Positions 31,431 through 41,117 of a stretch of DNA of 64,000 nt are shown here, piece by piece. Source of the stretch: Thiomicrorhabdus chilensis DSM 12352 (GTDB lineage Bacteria > Pseudomonadota > Gammaproteobacteria > Thiomicrospirales > Thiomicrospiraceae); NCBI RefSeq assembly GCF_000483485.1, contig NZ_KI519609.1:1269460-1333459 (forward strand), in the 5' to 3' direction. The stretch's first letter is position 1, and each line of letters starts with the position of its first letter. Position numbers and translations under genes: made by a program. Below the pieces are notes generated by a model. It did not search any database and was not told where the DNA came from. It saw only the letters and a list, made by a program, of their open reading frames with translations.

Positions 31431-32809
31431 TGAGTTTTCTGCTTTCTTTAATCGGCTTTGTCCTAGTCATTGGCATTCTGGTGACCATTCATGAATGGGG
31501 CCACTATCAGGTGGCACGTTGGTTTAACATCAAAGTCGTCACTTTTTCCATCGGTTTTGGGCGGCCTATCTGGAAACGCCAGGGCCCAGAGACGGAATAT
31601 CAAATTGGTCTGATTCCATTGGGCGGCTATGTTAAATTTGTTGACGAATCGGAAGGAGAGGTGGCCTCCGCCGATTTACCTCGAGCCTTTAACCGCCAAA
31701 GTGTTTATCGTCGTTTTGCGGTGGTCGCAGCGGGCCCCTTGGTGAATCTGATTTTTGCCTGGCTCGTTTTCTCCGCCACTTACCTGATTGGTGTCAGCGG
31801 GCTCAAACCTATTTTCGATCAACCCGTACCGTCCACTGCACTGGCTGAAGCCTTGCCGCAAAATCAGCAGGCCTGGTTGGTCACAGAGGTCGACGATCAA
31901 ACGGTCTCCACCTGGCTAAATGTGCGTGAAAAGCTATTGAAGTCACTGGTCAACAATCAGGATTCGATCTCTCTGACACTGCAATCAATGGGTAATGAGA
32001 CCCAACAACGCATTCTGCAAAATGTTTCGCTGGCATCTTTGGATTTGGACAATCCCTCTCAGAATTGGCTTCAAACACTTGGGTTTCAACCCATCAATAT
32101 CCCTATGCCAGCCGTTATTGGCGACTTGTCCGAGCAGAGTCCTGCGGGCCAAGCGGGACTACAGCGCGGGGATTTAATTGTTGCCATTAATCAGATTGAA
32201 ATTCAGGACTGGCAAGACGTGGTGATGGCGGTTCGTGCGCTCCCGGATGAGTCAGTTATCATCCATCTGCTAAGAAATGGACAAGCTACTACACTTCCGG
32301 TCACACTCTCACATAAACTGTCTCCAGAAGGTATAAAGCAGGGCTACCTTGGTGTGGGAGTCGAGGTGTCACAAGCGCGCCTGGCCGATTATACAACCAC
32401 GGTTCGCTACGGCATCATTGAATCTCTCGAACTTGGGTTAGACAAAAGCCTTGAACTGGTTATGATGACCTATAGCATGCTTAAGAAAATGTTATTCGGT
32501 GAGGTGGGATTGCAGAATTTATCCGGGCCAGTAAGCATTGCCCAGTTTTCCGGACAGGCGCTTGAGTCAGGCCTGATTGCTTTTCTTGGCCTGCTGGGAC
32601 TGTTAAGTTTGAGTTTGGGTCTGCTCAATCTTTTACCGATCCCCGTTTTGGACGGTGGGCATTTGGTTTACTATATTATCGAAATGGTTAAAGGCTCGCC
32701 GGTGAGTGATGCTTTCATGCAGGCAGGGCAAAAAGTGGGTTTGATATTGATTTTAGGGTTGACGATTCTTGCGTTAACAAATGATATTTTAAGAATTACA
32801 AATGGTTGA
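31430..32809 (+). CDS. rseP: RIP metalloprotease RseP (site-2 protease)
   Basis: A 459-residue inner-membrane zinc protease. It cleaves anti-sigma factor RseA in the membrane during envelope stress. HEWGH is at residues 21-25 in the first helix, a periplasmic PDZ region (about 215-290: SPAGQAGLQRGDLIVAINQ) follows, and the third zinc ligand is in LLPIPVLDGGHLVYY. ATG 31430 overlaps the cdsA stop by one base; the upstream in-frame start at 31406 lies inside cdsA and is not used here. bamA follows with overlap. Confidence 0.95.
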   Translation: MSFLLSLIGFVLVIGILVTIHEWGHYQVARWFNIKVVTFSIGFGRPIWKRQGPETEYQIGLIPLGGYVKFVDESEGEVASADLPRAFNRQSVYRRFAVVAAGPLVNLIFAWLVFSATYLIGVSGLKPIFDQPVPSTALAEALPQNQQAWLVTEVDDQTVSTWLNVREKLLKSLVNNQDSISLTLQSMGNETQQRILQNVSLASLDLDNPSQNWLQTLGFQPINIPMPAVIGDLSEQSPAGQAGLQRGDLIVAINQIEIQDWQDVVMAVRALPDESVIIHLLRNGQATTLPVTLSHKLSPEGIKQGYLGVGVEVSQARLADYTTTVRYGIIESLELGLDKSLELVMMTYSMLKKMLFGEVGLQNLSGPVSIAQFSGQALESGLIAFLGLLGLLSLSLGLLNLLPIPVLDGGHLVYYIIEMVKGSPVSDAFMQAGQKVGLILILGLTILALTNDILRITNG

Positions 32810-32810
32810 T

Positions 32811-35105
32811 ATGAGAAATAAATATTTTAAACACGCTGCCATGTATGGGCTTTTGTTTGGTCTGATGGGCAGTGCTGGAAGCAGTTACGCATTTATGGTC
32901 GACAAAATCGAGGTTGAGGGTGCGCAGAGAATCGGTTACGAAACTATCAATAGCTACCTTCCTGTTTCAGCCGGTCAAAATCTGGATGAGTCCATGATCC
33001 AGCAGAGCATTCAGAAACTCTATAAAACCGGTTTTTTTCAGGATGTCTCCTTATATCAGCGTGAACCGGGCATACTGGTTATTAAAGTGGTTGAACGCCC
33101 ATCCATTGCGGAAATTGAAATCGAAGGCAACTCCTTAATTGAAACCGATGACTTCATGGAAGCGCTAGGAGCCCTGGGAATCAAGAAAGGCCGTATATAC
33201 AACCAGGTTGAATTGGATCGTGTCATTGTAGACCTTAAGCGCCGCTACCAAAACCAAGGTTACTATGCTGCGGAAGTCAGCATTGTCAGCGACACCCTGC
33301 CTCGTAACCGTGTTGGTCTAAAAATTCAAGTAGAGGAAGGGGAACCGGCCACCATTGGCGCGATTCATCTAGTCGGCAATGACACCTATAACGACGACCG
33401 TCTGAAGTCTTTGTTAATGCTTTCTGAAACCGCTGGTTTTGGAGATGGGGACAAATATTCAAAACCCAAACTTCAGTCTGACTTGGAAGTCATCAAATCT
33501 TATTATATGGACAGAGGGTTCGCCGAATTTCAAGTTCGATCATCCCAAGTGAGCCTTTCACTCGATAAAACAAAGGTGTTCATTACCATCAACCTGACCG
33601 AAGGTCCGCAGTACACAGTCGAAAGTGTGAGTTTCACCGGTGAAACGCTTTTATCACCCGAGGAACTTCAATCACTTCAAAGCATTGAAACCGAAAGCCT
33701 GTTTTCAAGAAGTGAAGTCATCTCAACCCTTAATGCCATTCGTGATCGTCTCAGTGAAGAAGGTTATGCTTATGCCGAGGTCAAACCCGATACCGAATTG
33801 AACAAAGAGAACAGAACGGTGGCGGTTAAGTTTGATATCGAACCTAAAGAACGGGTTTATGTGCGCCGTATTGAAATCGAGGGTAATACTCGAACGCGAG
33901 ACTATGTAATTCGACGTGAGATGCGCCAGCTTGAAAGTGCGCCTTATTCACTGAAACAGGTCAGACGTTCTACAACGCGACTCAACCGACTTGGCTATTT
34001 CACCAAGGTTGATATTGACACCAAACGCATTTCGGCCGATCAAATCGACCTGGTGGTTAAAGTAGAAGAGCAATCTACCGGATCATTTACGGCCGGGGTC
34101 GGGTATTCACAGCTTGACGGCGTCAGTTTTAACATCGGGGTCTCAGAGCGTAATTTCATCGGGAGCGGCAATCAACTGGATTTCAAAGTTAACACCTCCA
34201 GTGCGCGAAAATCAGCGGACATCGGCATGACTAATCCTTATTTCACTGCCGATGGTGTGAGTTTCGGAACAGGCTTCTATCTGAGTGAAATCGATGCAGA
34301 AGAGCTGGGGGTATCGGATTACACCACCAACAATTTTGGGGTTCGTTTCTCTCTGGGTTATCCAATAAGCGAATACAGCCGAATCAATTACGGATTAAAA
34401 TTTAACGATCAGACTTTGATCTGCACCAATGAGTTTACCGTGTGTTCGGATTTTATTGACGAACAAAGCGATCACTCCACCTCTGCCATTATGAGCATGG
34501 GTTGGACTTACGATACTAAAAACGCCTATTACTTCCCCAGCAAGGGCCAGACCTTCAGTATTTCCGGTCAGGTGGTCGCTCCAATTTCCTCCGATATCGC
34601 TTTTTACAAGCTATTTATGGATGAAAAGTGGTATTATCCCCTATCAGAAAACTTTACAATGAAACTCAAACTGGGCTTGGCCTATGGTGACGGTTTAGGC
34701 AGTTTTGATCGTCTGCCGTTTTACGAACGTTTCTATGCCGGCGGTATTGGATCTGTGCGTGGTTTTGAACCCAACTCATTGGGTGACAAGTATGATTACA
34801 ACACCCAGGGAAGTGATCGTCCAATCGGCGGATCTTCACGTGCAGTATCAACCGCTGCCTTGGTGTTTCCAATGCCATTTGTTGATGATTCCAGTAATAT
34901 GCGTGTCAGCTGGTTCTTTGATGCAGGTAATGTATTTGACGATTCGGCCTCCTTTGACGTCGGTGAACTGAGAACTTCAACCGGTATCGGCTTCTCATGG
35001 ATCACCCCGGTTGGGCCACTGTCTTTTAGTTTGGCCAAGGCGATCAACTACACCGATGAAGACGATTTACAGACATTCCAATTTAATTTAGGTGTGCCTT
35101 TGTAA
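32811..35105 (+). CDS. bamA: Outer-membrane assembly factor BamA
   Basis: A 764-residue Omp85 protein. A signal peptide (about 1-25, ending SYA) is followed by five POTRA domains (about residues 26-420) and a 16-strand barrel. The conserved loop-6 motif appears as GSVRGFEPNSLG (family VRGF/Y), and the protein ends in an aromatic-rich beta signal, FQFNLGVPL. It folds outer-membrane proteins as the core of the BAM complex. ATG 32811 gives a basic signal-peptide start; ATG 32802 is three codons upstream and equally in frame, overlapping rseP. Confidence 0.96.
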   Translation: MRNKYFKHAAMYGLLFGLMGSAGSSYAFMVDKIEVEGAQRIGYETINSYLPVSAGQNLDESMIQQSIQKLYKTGFFQDVSLYQREPGILVIKVVERPSIAEIEIEGNSLIETDDFMEALGALGIKKGRIYNQVELDRVIVDLKRRYQNQGYYAAEVSIVSDTLPRNRVGLKIQVEEGEPATIGAIHLVGNDTYNDDRLKSLLMLSETAGFGDGDKYSKPKLQSDLEVIKSYYMDRGFAEFQVRSSQVSLSLDKTKVFITINLTEGPQYTVESVSFTGETLLSPEELQSLQSIETESLFSRSEVISTLNAIRDRLSEEGYAYAEVKPDTELNKENRTVAVKFDIEPKERVYVRRIEIEGNTRTRDYVIRREMRQLESAPYSLKQVRRSTTRLNRLGYFTKVDIDTKRISADQIDLVVKVEEQSTGSFTAGVGYSQLDGVSFNIGVSERNFIGSGNQLDFKVNTSSARKSADIGMTNPYFTADGVSFGTGFYLSEIDAEELGVSDYTTNNFGVRFSLGYPISEYSRINYGLKFNDQTLICTNEFTVCSDFIDEQSDHSTSAIMSMGWTYDTKNAYYFPSKGQTFSISGQVVAPISSDIAFYKLFMDEKWYYPLSENFTMKLKLGLAYGDGLGSFDRLPFYERFYAGGIGSVRGFEPNSLGDKYDYNTQGSDRPIGGSSRAVSTAALVFPMPFVDDSSNMRVSWFFDAGNVFDDSASFDVGELRTSTGIGFSWITPVGPLSFSLAKAINYTDEDDLQTFQFNLGVPL

Positions 35106-35150
35106 GCCATAAGGCGAGCACAGCATTTAGAAACAATTCAGGAAGGATAC

Positions 35151-35687
35151 ATGTTTAAAATTTCACAGTTCGTTTTAGCCGCTTTTTTATTGGCGCTTAC
35201 TTTAACAGCAAAAGCTGAAAGCTCGGTCAAACTTGGGGTTGTGAATGTCGCGCTATTGCTGGAGCAGGCACCCCAAGCCAAAGATGCCAGTGCGAATCTT
35301 GAGAAGGAATTTGCCCCGCAACAGGCCGAACTGAAAGCCTTAGCCAGCAAATTAGAAAAGAAGCAGAACGATTATCAGAAAAATAAAGCCGTTATGAGTG
35401 AAAGCCAACAGATGACGAAAGAGCGTGAAATGGCGATGATGACCCGTGAGATCCAACGCCGTCGCAATGATATACAAGAGTTGCTGAACTTGAGAAGAAA
35501 CGAAGAACTGGCAAAACTTCAAACGTTGGTGAACGACTCTATTAAAGCGATCGGAAAGCAGCAGGCATTTGATCTGATCCTTTATGAAGGCATTGCCTAC
35601 ACCAATAACCGTCTGGACGTGACACAAGATGTACTTAAACACCTGCAGCAAGTCAGCCAAAAACAACGTGCGGACTTTAACAAATAA
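35151..35687 (+). CDS. skp: Periplasmic chaperone OmpH/Skp
   Basis: A 178-residue OmpH-family protein with a signal peptide (about 1-22, ending AKA). The body is a long helical coiled-coil rich in Lys/Glu/Gln (EFAPQQAELKALASKLEKKQ...), the tentacle region of Skp. The C-terminal LILYEGIAYTNNRLDVTQDVLKHL strand is typical. It would hold unfolded outer-membrane proteins on their way to BamA, encoded just upstream. A good AAGGA site precedes the ATG. Confidence 0.95.
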   Translation: MFKISQFVLAAFLLALTLTAKAESSVKLGVVNVALLLEQAPQAKDASANLEKEFAPQQAELKALASKLEKKQNDYQKNKAVMSESQQMTKEREMAMMTREIQRRRNDIQELLNLRRNEELAKLQTLVNDSIKAIGKQQAFDLILYEGIAYTNNRLDVTQDVLKHLQQVSQKQRADFNK

Positions 35688-35696
35688 GCCTAAGCA

Positions 35697-36740
35697 ATGC
35701 ATTTAAGCACCTTAATTGAACAACTGGAATCCGCAGGCATTAGCATAGACCTAAAGGGGTCGGCTGATGTTGAAATCATGCAGGTTTCAAGCTTGTTAAA
35801 AGCCAAAAAAGGAAATATCAGTTTTCTTTCTGACAGCAAACGAATTAAAGAACTAGAATCCTGCCAAGCTTCGGCTGTCATTTTGAAGACACAGTATGCC
35901 GCCTCCTGTCGGCAAACTTGCTTGATTGTCGAAAACCCTTATTTTGTTTATGCCATGGTGGCGCAACTTCTAAACCCGGTGCCTCAATATGAACCGGGGG
36001 TTGCCCGCAGTGCAATGGTTTCTGCTTCGGCTAAAATCGGGCAGGGCGTCTCCATTGGAGAGCAGGTATTTATTGGTGATGATGTTCATATAGGCGATTC
36101 AACGGTCATCAGACCGGGCTGCGTTATTGAAGCCGGTGTGCATATTGGCGAAGGCTGCCATATCGCTCCCAATGTCGTGATTATGCATGACTGCTCGATT
36201 GGCAATCAAACTACCATAGAAGCGGGAACTGTAATTGGTGGTGATGGCTTTGGATGGGCCAATCACCAAGGAAAATGGATCAAAATCCCGCAAATAGGAA
36301 AGGTTCGGATCGGCAGTGGCGTATCCATCGGAAATAATTGCACCATTGATCGTGGTGCAATTGAGGACACGATCATTGAAGATGGCTGCATCATAGACAA
36401 CCTAGTACAGATTGCACATAACGTTCAGTTAGGTGAAGCCTGCGCTATTGCCGGACAAGCTGGATTCGCGGGCAGCACGCAACTCGGACAACATTGCACC
36501 GTTGCCGGACAAGCCGGGTTCGCGGGCCACCTGAAAGTGGCTGACAATAGCCATGTTCTGGCCAAGGCCGGGGTGACTCATAATTTAACGCAACCTGGCG
36601 TCTATGCTGGATTTCCAGCGATTGAGGTAGGGGAGTGGCAAAGAAACAGTGTCCGTTCACGGCAACTGGATAAGATGGCTAAACAAATAAAGGCTCTCCA
36701 AAAAGAGCTTAATACATTACAAGAAAAGCAGACTGATTAA
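35697..36740 (+). CDS. lpxD: UDP-3-O-acylglucosamine N-acyltransferase LpxD
   Basis: A 347-residue left-handed beta-helix acyltransferase of lipid A synthesis (third step). An N-terminal uridine-binding domain (about 1-100) is followed by about ten hexapeptide turns. GDGFGWANHQGKWIKIPQIGKV and the catalytic-His segment NVVIMHDCSIG / LVQIAHNVQLGE are present. The C-terminal helix ends KALQKELNTLQEK. It lies nine bases after skp in the canonical order skp-lpxD-fabZ-lpxA-lpxB. Confidence 0.96.
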   Translation: MHLSTLIEQLESAGISIDLKGSADVEIMQVSSLLKAKKGNISFLSDSKRIKELESCQASAVILKTQYAASCRQTCLIVENPYFVYAMVAQLLNPVPQYEPGVARSAMVSASAKIGQGVSIGEQVFIGDDVHIGDSTVIRPGCVIEAGVHIGEGCHIAPNVVIMHDCSIGNQTTIEAGTVIGGDGFGWANHQGKWIKIPQIGKVRIGSGVSIGNNCTIDRGAIEDTIIEDGCIIDNLVQIAHNVQLGEACAIAGQAGFAGSTQLGQHCTVAGQAGFAGHLKVADNSHVLAKAGVTHNLTQPGVYAGFPAIEVGEWQRNSVRSRQLDKMAKQIKALQKELNTLQEKQTD

Positions 36741-36783
36741 CAGATTCTGATAATTATGATTGATAACTTTGGATATTAAAAAC

Positions 36784-37221
36784 ATGATGGAAGTCAAAGA
36801 AATTTTTGAATATTTACCTCATCGTTACCCGTTTTTGTTGGTTGACCGAGTGACGGATTTTGTAAGTGGCGAATCCTTAAAAGCCTATAAAAATGTAACT
36901 TTTAACGAACCTCAGTTTACTGGTCACTTTCCCAATAATCCAATTATGCCGGGAGTCATGATCATTGAAGCCATGGCGCAATGCACTGGAATCCTTGCAT
37001 TTAGAAGCCAAGGGGTCAAACCTGACGGCACATCAATGTATTATTTAGCCGCGGTGGACAATTGCCGTTTTAGACAGCCTGCCGTACCTGGTGACCGTTT
37101 GGATTTTGAAGTGAAAACCCTTGGCAACAAACGTGGCATCTGGAAATTCGAATGCGTAACTAAAGTAGACGGAAAAGTCATCGCTTCTGCTGACCTGTTA
37201 TGTGCTGAAAGAAAGGTTTAA
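36784..37221 (+). CDS. fabZ: 3-hydroxyacyl-[acyl-carrier-protein] dehydratase FabZ
   Basis: A 145-residue hot-dog-fold dehydratase of fatty-acid elongation (E. coli 151). Catalytic motifs are [13 protein letters not shown] (His) and [12 protein letters not shown] (Glu). ATG 36784 ([17 protein letters not shown]) fits family N-termini better than the TTG at 36760. Its place between lpxD and lpxA reflects the shared hydroxyacyl-ACP pool of fatty-acid and lipid A synthesis. Confidence 0.96.
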   Translation: MMEVKEIFEYLPHRYPFLLVDRVTDFVSGESLKAYKNVTFNEPQFTGHFPNNPIMPGVMIIEAMAQCTGILAFRSQGVKPDGTSMYYLAAVDNCRFRQPAVPGDRLDFEVKTLGNKRGIWKFECVTKVDGKVIASADLLCAERKV

Positions 37222-37224
37222 ACA

Positions 37225-37995
37225 TTGATTCACTCAACAGCAATTATTGATCCACTTGCCAATATCGCAGAGGGCGTTCAAATCGGTCCTTACTGTGTGA
37301 TTGAGGGTGAAGTGACCATTGATGAAGGCACCGTTTTAGAATCCCATGTGGTCATTCAGGGACCAACGGTGATTGGAAAAAACAATCATTTTTTCCAATT
37401 TGGAAGTATCGGCGCCGCGCCCCAAGACAAAAAATACGCTGGTGAACCCACTTCTTTAGTAATTGGAGACGGCAATACTTTCAGAGAGAATGTAACCATT
37501 AACCGTGGAACGGTCCAGGATCGTGGTGAAACCTGTATTGGCGATGACAATTGGATAATGGCAGGTGTGCATATCGCGCACGATTGTGTCATTGGCAGCC
37601 ATTGTATTTTCGCCAACGCCACGGCTCTGGCGGGACATGTTCTGGTCAATGACTGGGCGATTTTGGGCGGATACACCTTGGTACATCAGTTCTGCCAGAT
37701 CGGTGCCCACAGTTTCTGCGGCATGGGCAGCGTCATCAACCAGGATGTTCCTAATTTCGTGGTGGTATCCGGCAACCTCGCCAATCCAAGGGGAATCAAT
37801 CTGGAAGGATTAAAACGTCGCGGTTTTACTTCAGAACAAATTCAGCTCATCAAAAAGGCCTACCGGAATTTATACCGTACGGGGAATAGGTTGTCGACGG
37901 CGATTGAAGAGTTGCGCGAGTTGAATGATGAATTAAACACCCTGGGTTCACTGATCCACTTCCTCGAAACATCAAACCGTGGCATCGTCCGTTAA
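37225..37995 (+). CDS. lpxA: UDP-N-acetylglucosamine acyltransferase LpxA
   Basis: A 256-residue trimeric left-handed beta-helix enzyme (E. coli 262), catalysing the first step of lipid A synthesis. The N-terminus MIHSTAIIDPLANI is typical and is read from a TTG start at 37225 after AAAGG. The catalytic His lies in MAGVHIAHDCVIG. The specificity region HVLVNDWAILGGYTLVHQFCQIG and the C-terminal helical domain (RGFTSEQIQLIKKAYR) are complete. It begins three bases after the fabZ stop. Confidence 0.96.
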   Translation: MIHSTAIIDPLANIAEGVQIGPYCVIEGEVTIDEGTVLESHVVIQGPTVIGKNNHFFQFGSIGAAPQDKKYAGEPTSLVIGDGNTFRENVTINRGTVQDRGETCIGDDNWIMAGVHIAHDCVIGSHCIFANATALAGHVLVNDWAILGGYTLVHQFCQIGAHSFCGMGSVINQDVPNFVVVSGNLANPRGINLEGLKRRGFTSEQIQLIKKAYRNLYRTGNRLSTAIEELRELNDELNTLGSLIHFLETSNRGIVR

Positions 37996-38002
37996 AATCA
38001 AA

Positions 38003-39178
38003 ATGGATGCTTCAAGCGCCTTAGAAAAACATCCTGCCCCGGTCATCGCGATGGTGGCAGGAGAAGCGTCTGGAGACACTTTGGGCGCCGATCTGATCAT
38101 CAGCCTAAAAAAACACTATCCCGATGCACGTTTTGTTGGCATTGGCGGGCCCAAAATGCTCGCACAGGGGTTTGAAAGCTGGGAGCCTATGGAAAAATTA
38201 TCCGTCATGGGCTTTTTTGAGGTGCTCAAACATCTTCCTGAACTGCTTAGAATCCGTAAGCGATTGATAAAAAAACTGCTTTTGCTCAAGCCTGATGTGT
38301 TCATCGGCATTGACGCACCGGATTTCAATTTTAAAATTGAAGCCACTTTAAGACAAAGTTCGATTACCAGTGTTCACTATGTCGGGCCTTCGGTGTGGGG
38401 TTGGCGGGAAAAGCGCTTAAAAAAAATCAAGCAGTATGTGGATGGCGTGCTGGTTCTGTTTCCTTTTGAACCCGATTATTATCACCGTTACGGCATTCCC
38501 GTTAAATTTGTTGGCCACCCTTTGGCGCATCAGTTCCCACTTGTTCCCGATACAATTTCAGCACGCAAAAAACTCAATCTTCCTGAATCCGGAAAACAAA
38601 TCACAGCCATATTGCCTGGTTCGCGTCTCAGCGAAATTGAGTCCATGGCTGACCTTTATATGCAGGCTGCCGCCAAATTAGCACTCATTTATCCGGATAT
38701 GATTTTCATTGTGCCATGTGTTAATGCCGTCGCTAAAACGCGCATTCAGAAATCCGTTCAAGAATATGCTGAAAATGCCCGCGTCTACCTGTTTGACCAA
38801 CAATCAAGGACTGTGCTGGAGGCTTGCGATCAAGTGATTGTCACATCCGGTACTGCAACACTTGAGTGCGCTTTGATGAAACGTCCCATGGTCATCGCCA
38901 TTAAAATCCATCCAATCTCGTACTGGATTATGAAGAAGCTGGCGACCACCCAATGGATTGGGCTGCCTAACATCCTTGCAGGTGAATCCATTGTGACTGA
39001 ACTGATTCAAGAGGAGGCCTCAGCCGACAAAATCGCTTTGCATCTTGGCCGCTTGGTTGTGGACAACGGCTTGCGCGAAAAACAGCTTAAAGCGTTTGAG
39101 CAACAGCACAGATCATTAAAGCAAAATGCGTCTGAATTGGCGGCCGCTGCCATTATTGATTGGGCAAATCTGCCATGA
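38003..39178 (+). CDS. lpxB: Lipid-A-disaccharide synthase LpxB
   Basis: A 391-residue GT19 glycosyltransferase joining UDP-diacyl-GlcN and lipid X. Motifs are [16 protein letters not shown] near the start, [41 protein letters not shown] and the late [12 protein letters not shown] 38003 is preferred; a GTG at 37979 would extend the protein by eight residues into the lpxA coding end, and no clear ribosome site decides between them. It overlaps rnhB by ATGA. Confidence 0.95.
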   Translation: MDASSALEKHPAPVIAMVAGEASGDTLGADLIISLKKHYPDARFVGIGGPKMLAQGFESWEPMEKLSVMGFFEVLKHLPELLRIRKRLIKKLLLLKPDVFIGIDAPDFNFKIEATLRQSSITSVHYVGPSVWGWREKRLKKIKQYVDGVLVLFPFEPDYYHRYGIPVKFVGHPLAHQFPLVPDTISARKKLNLPESGKQITAILPGSRLSEIESMADLYMQAAAKLALIYPDMIFIVPCVNAVAKTRIQKSVQEYAENARVYLFDQQSRTVLEACDQVIVTSGTATLECALMKRPMVIAIKIHPISYWIMKKLATTQWIGLPNILAGESIVTELIQEEASADKIALHLGRLVVDNGLREKQLKAFEQQHRSLKQNASELAAAAIIDWANLP

Positions 39179-39804
39179 ATGGTCAACAGACGGACTTGTT
39201 CGATTTTCCGGAACAGGATTCCAATGTCCCTCATTCCTTCGTAATCGGTGTGGATGAAGTGGGAAGGGGGCCGCTGATCGGTGACGTGGTTGCCGCAGCC
39301 GTGATTTTGCCGGATGGATGCTCCCTTCCTTTGGCCGATTCCAAGAAACTCAGCGAACGCAAACGCATTGAGCTTGACCAAATGATAAGAGAAGAAGCGG
39401 TAGCTTACGCCATCGGTTGCGCTTCACCCGAAGAGATCGACGAGCTGAATATTCTTAATGCCACCATGTTGGCAATGAAAAGGGCCATTGAACAAGTTAT
39501 GTGTCAATCTGAAAACACTTGGCAAGTATTGGTAGACGGAAATCGCTGCCCACCTATAGATTGTCCTTGTCAGGCGATCGTCAAAGGAGACGGTAAAATT
39601 GCTGAAATCAGTGCCGCCTCAATTCTGGCTAAGGTTTATCGAGATCAGCAAATGGACAAATTAGATCAGCTGTATCCTCACTACGGTTTTGCGCAGCATA
39701 AAGGCTATCCTACCGTTAAACACCTCAAGGCCATAGAGGAACACGGTATGATTGAGGGGTACCGGAAATCCTTCAAGCCAATTAAGAACTTTTTGTCCGT
39801 TTAA
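39175..39804 (+). CDS. rnhB: Ribonuclease HII
   Basis: A 209-residue RNase HII that cleaves RNA in RNA-DNA hybrids and excises misinserted ribonucleotides. Catalytic acidic residues are in [25 protein letters not shown] and KVYRDQQMD. The ATG sits in the ATGA overlap with lpxB; a TTG 15 bases upstream is less likely. It ends the lpx operon. dnaE, the usual next gene, is absent. Confidence 0.96.
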   Translation: MNGQQTDLFDFPEQDSNVPHSFVIGVDEVGRGPLIGDVVAAAVILPDGCSLPLADSKKLSERKRIELDQMIREEAVAYAIGCASPEEIDELNILNATMLAMKRAIEQVMCQSENTWQVLVDGNRCPPIDCPCQAIVKGDGKIAEISAASILAKVYRDQQMDKLDQLYPHYGFAQHKGYPTVKHLKAIEEHGMIEGYRKSFKPIKNFLSV

Positions 39805-39944
39805 ATAGACAGGCCTGCTAGAATTCCATACAAGTCGCTGTAAATGTTAATTGGCTTATTTACTAAATTTAGAAACCTGTATATCCTTAGGCTTACCGAT
39901 ATACAAGCGTTTGCTTCAATCCTATTACCAGTAAGGTTAAAAAC
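39805..39944 (+). promoter_or_regulatory. cheV upstream region with CAGGCCTG and an operator-like dyad
   Basis: A CAGGCCTG copy lies at 39810-39817. GTATATC (39879-39885) and GATATAC (39898-39904) form a 7-bp inverted repeat spaced by 12 bp, 40 bp before the cheV ATG. No good sigma-70 or sigma-28 (flagellar) promoter was recognised. Confidence 0.4.
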
Positions 39945-40925
39945 ATGAGTACAACACTAGAACAAGTTGAAAAAACAGCGCAACTGAGTAAAAACAACCA
40001 GTTGAGCCTGATGATTTTTCAGGTTCAGTTTCCTCGCGGAGATTCACAACCGCCTTATTATGGTATGAACGTCTTCAAGGTTCGCGAGGTGTTGGAAGCC
40101 CGGGCTTATGAAGTGTCCGAGATTCCCGATGCCAACTCGCTTGTGGAAGGCATGATCGAACTTCGTGGCGTTTATCTTCCGGTGATTGACCTGCCAAAAT
40201 GGATGGGGTTTGAAATGACTGAAGAGGAACGAGAAAAATCCATCATCATCGTCGCCGATTTCAGTCATAATTTTGTCGGTTTGCGGGTATCTCATATCCA
40301 TGGAGTGGAAGAGAAAGATTGGGCCAATATTCATCCTGCCGGCAACTACAAAGTGGACGTCAACACCAATCAAATCATCAACCATACCTATCTGGAAAAC
40401 AGTGAAACGCTTTGTTTTATTCTGGACATCGAGAAATTGCTCATTGAGGCCATGCCAACCATGGCAGAAAAGATTTTCGCATCGGCCAAAGACATCCAAG
40501 AAGACCAACACACCTTCAGTCCGCGCATCTACGAGAAAACCGTCTTGTTTGCCGAAGACAGCCAGGCGATTCAAAAATACATGGGAATGGTTTTCGACCA
40601 GCTCAATCTTAAATATAAAAGTTTTGATAATGGCCGTTTGCTACTCGATCATATCAATTCGCTAGAAAACCTGGACGGTATTTCAATGGTTTTCACCGAT
40701 CTGGAGATGCCGGTCGCTTCTGGACATACTGTCATAAAAGAACTGAAAGCCAACCCAAGAACTCGCCAATTGCCGATTATTGTGCATACCTCTATGACCA
40801 GTGAAAATAACAGCCGGGAAGTTTTGGCGATGGGCGCGGATTACTTTATCGGAAAAGTGGATACCGATCTGATTGTCGAGACAATCAATAAAGTGGATCA
40901 AGAAAAGTTTGCCGTCAAACAATAA
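39945..40925 (+). CDS. cheV: Chemotaxis coupling protein CheV (CheW domain plus receiver)
   Basis: A 326-residue protein. The N-terminal CheW-like domain (about 15-180) includes LVEGMIELRGVYLPVIDL. The C-terminal response-regulator receiver (about 203-320) has the acidic pocket LFAED, the phospho-Asp in VFTDLEMP, and Thr/Ser and Lys in IVHTSMTSE...FIGK. CheV couples receptors to CheA and dampens signalling when phosphorylated. No other chemotaxis gene is nearby, so it is an orphan. It is first in the insert between rnhB and accA. Confidence 0.93.
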   Translation: MSTTLEQVEKTAQLSKNNQLSLMIFQVQFPRGDSQPPYYGMNVFKVREVLEARAYEVSEIPDANSLVEGMIELRGVYLPVIDLPKWMGFEMTEEEREKSIIIVADFSHNFVGLRVSHIHGVEEKDWANIHPAGNYKVDVNTNQIINHTYLENSETLCFILDIEKLLIEAMPTMAEKIFASAKDIQEDQHTFSPRIYEKTVLFAEDSQAIQKYMGMVFDQLNLKYKSFDNGRLLLDHINSLENLDGISMVFTDLEMPVASGHTVIKELKANPRTRQLPIIVHTSMTSENNSREVLAMGADYFIGKVDTDLIVETINKVDQEKFAVKQ

Positions 40926-40939
40926 AGATTTCAGACACA

Positions 40940-40968
40940 AAAAAGGCGCATGATCAGTGCGCCTTTTT
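40940..40968. terminator. Bidirectional terminator between cheV and rpmJ
   Basis: AAAAAGGCGCA (40940-40950) and TGCGCCTTTTT (40958-40968) make an 11-bp stem with a 7-base loop, serving convergent cheV and the L36 gene. Confidence 0.9.
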
Positions 40969-40991
40969 ATTTCCGTGGTTAAAGTCGTCTT

Positions 40992-41117
40992 TTAACGCTG
41001 ACGTGCTTTAAACTTTGGATTAGTTTTGTTGATTACGTAGACTTTACCGCGACGCTTCACAACTTGACAGTCTTTATGACGTGTTTTTGCAGATTTTAAT
41101 GATGATAAAATTTTCAT
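40992..41117 (-). CDS. rpmJ: 50S ribosomal protein L36, zinc-independent (YkgO-type)
   Basis: A 41-residue gene. The translation begins [18 protein letters not shown] and continues [23 protein letters not shown]. This is the C-minus (YkgO) type of L36, with one Cys only and therefore no zinc ribbon. In E. coli such paralogues are induced by zinc starvation through Zur and replace the zinc-binding L36. The bidirectional terminator downstream and several palindromes upstream (41128-41139, 41150-41166, 41238-41255) flank it. None matches the E. coli Zur box well. Confidence 0.93.
   Translation of the reverse strand: MKILSSLKSAKTRHKDCQVVKRRGKVYVINKTNPKFKARQR

Noticed and set aside
40044-40574. 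176-codon open frame antisense to cheV
   Set aside because: Shadow of the CheW domain; no start context or known domain.
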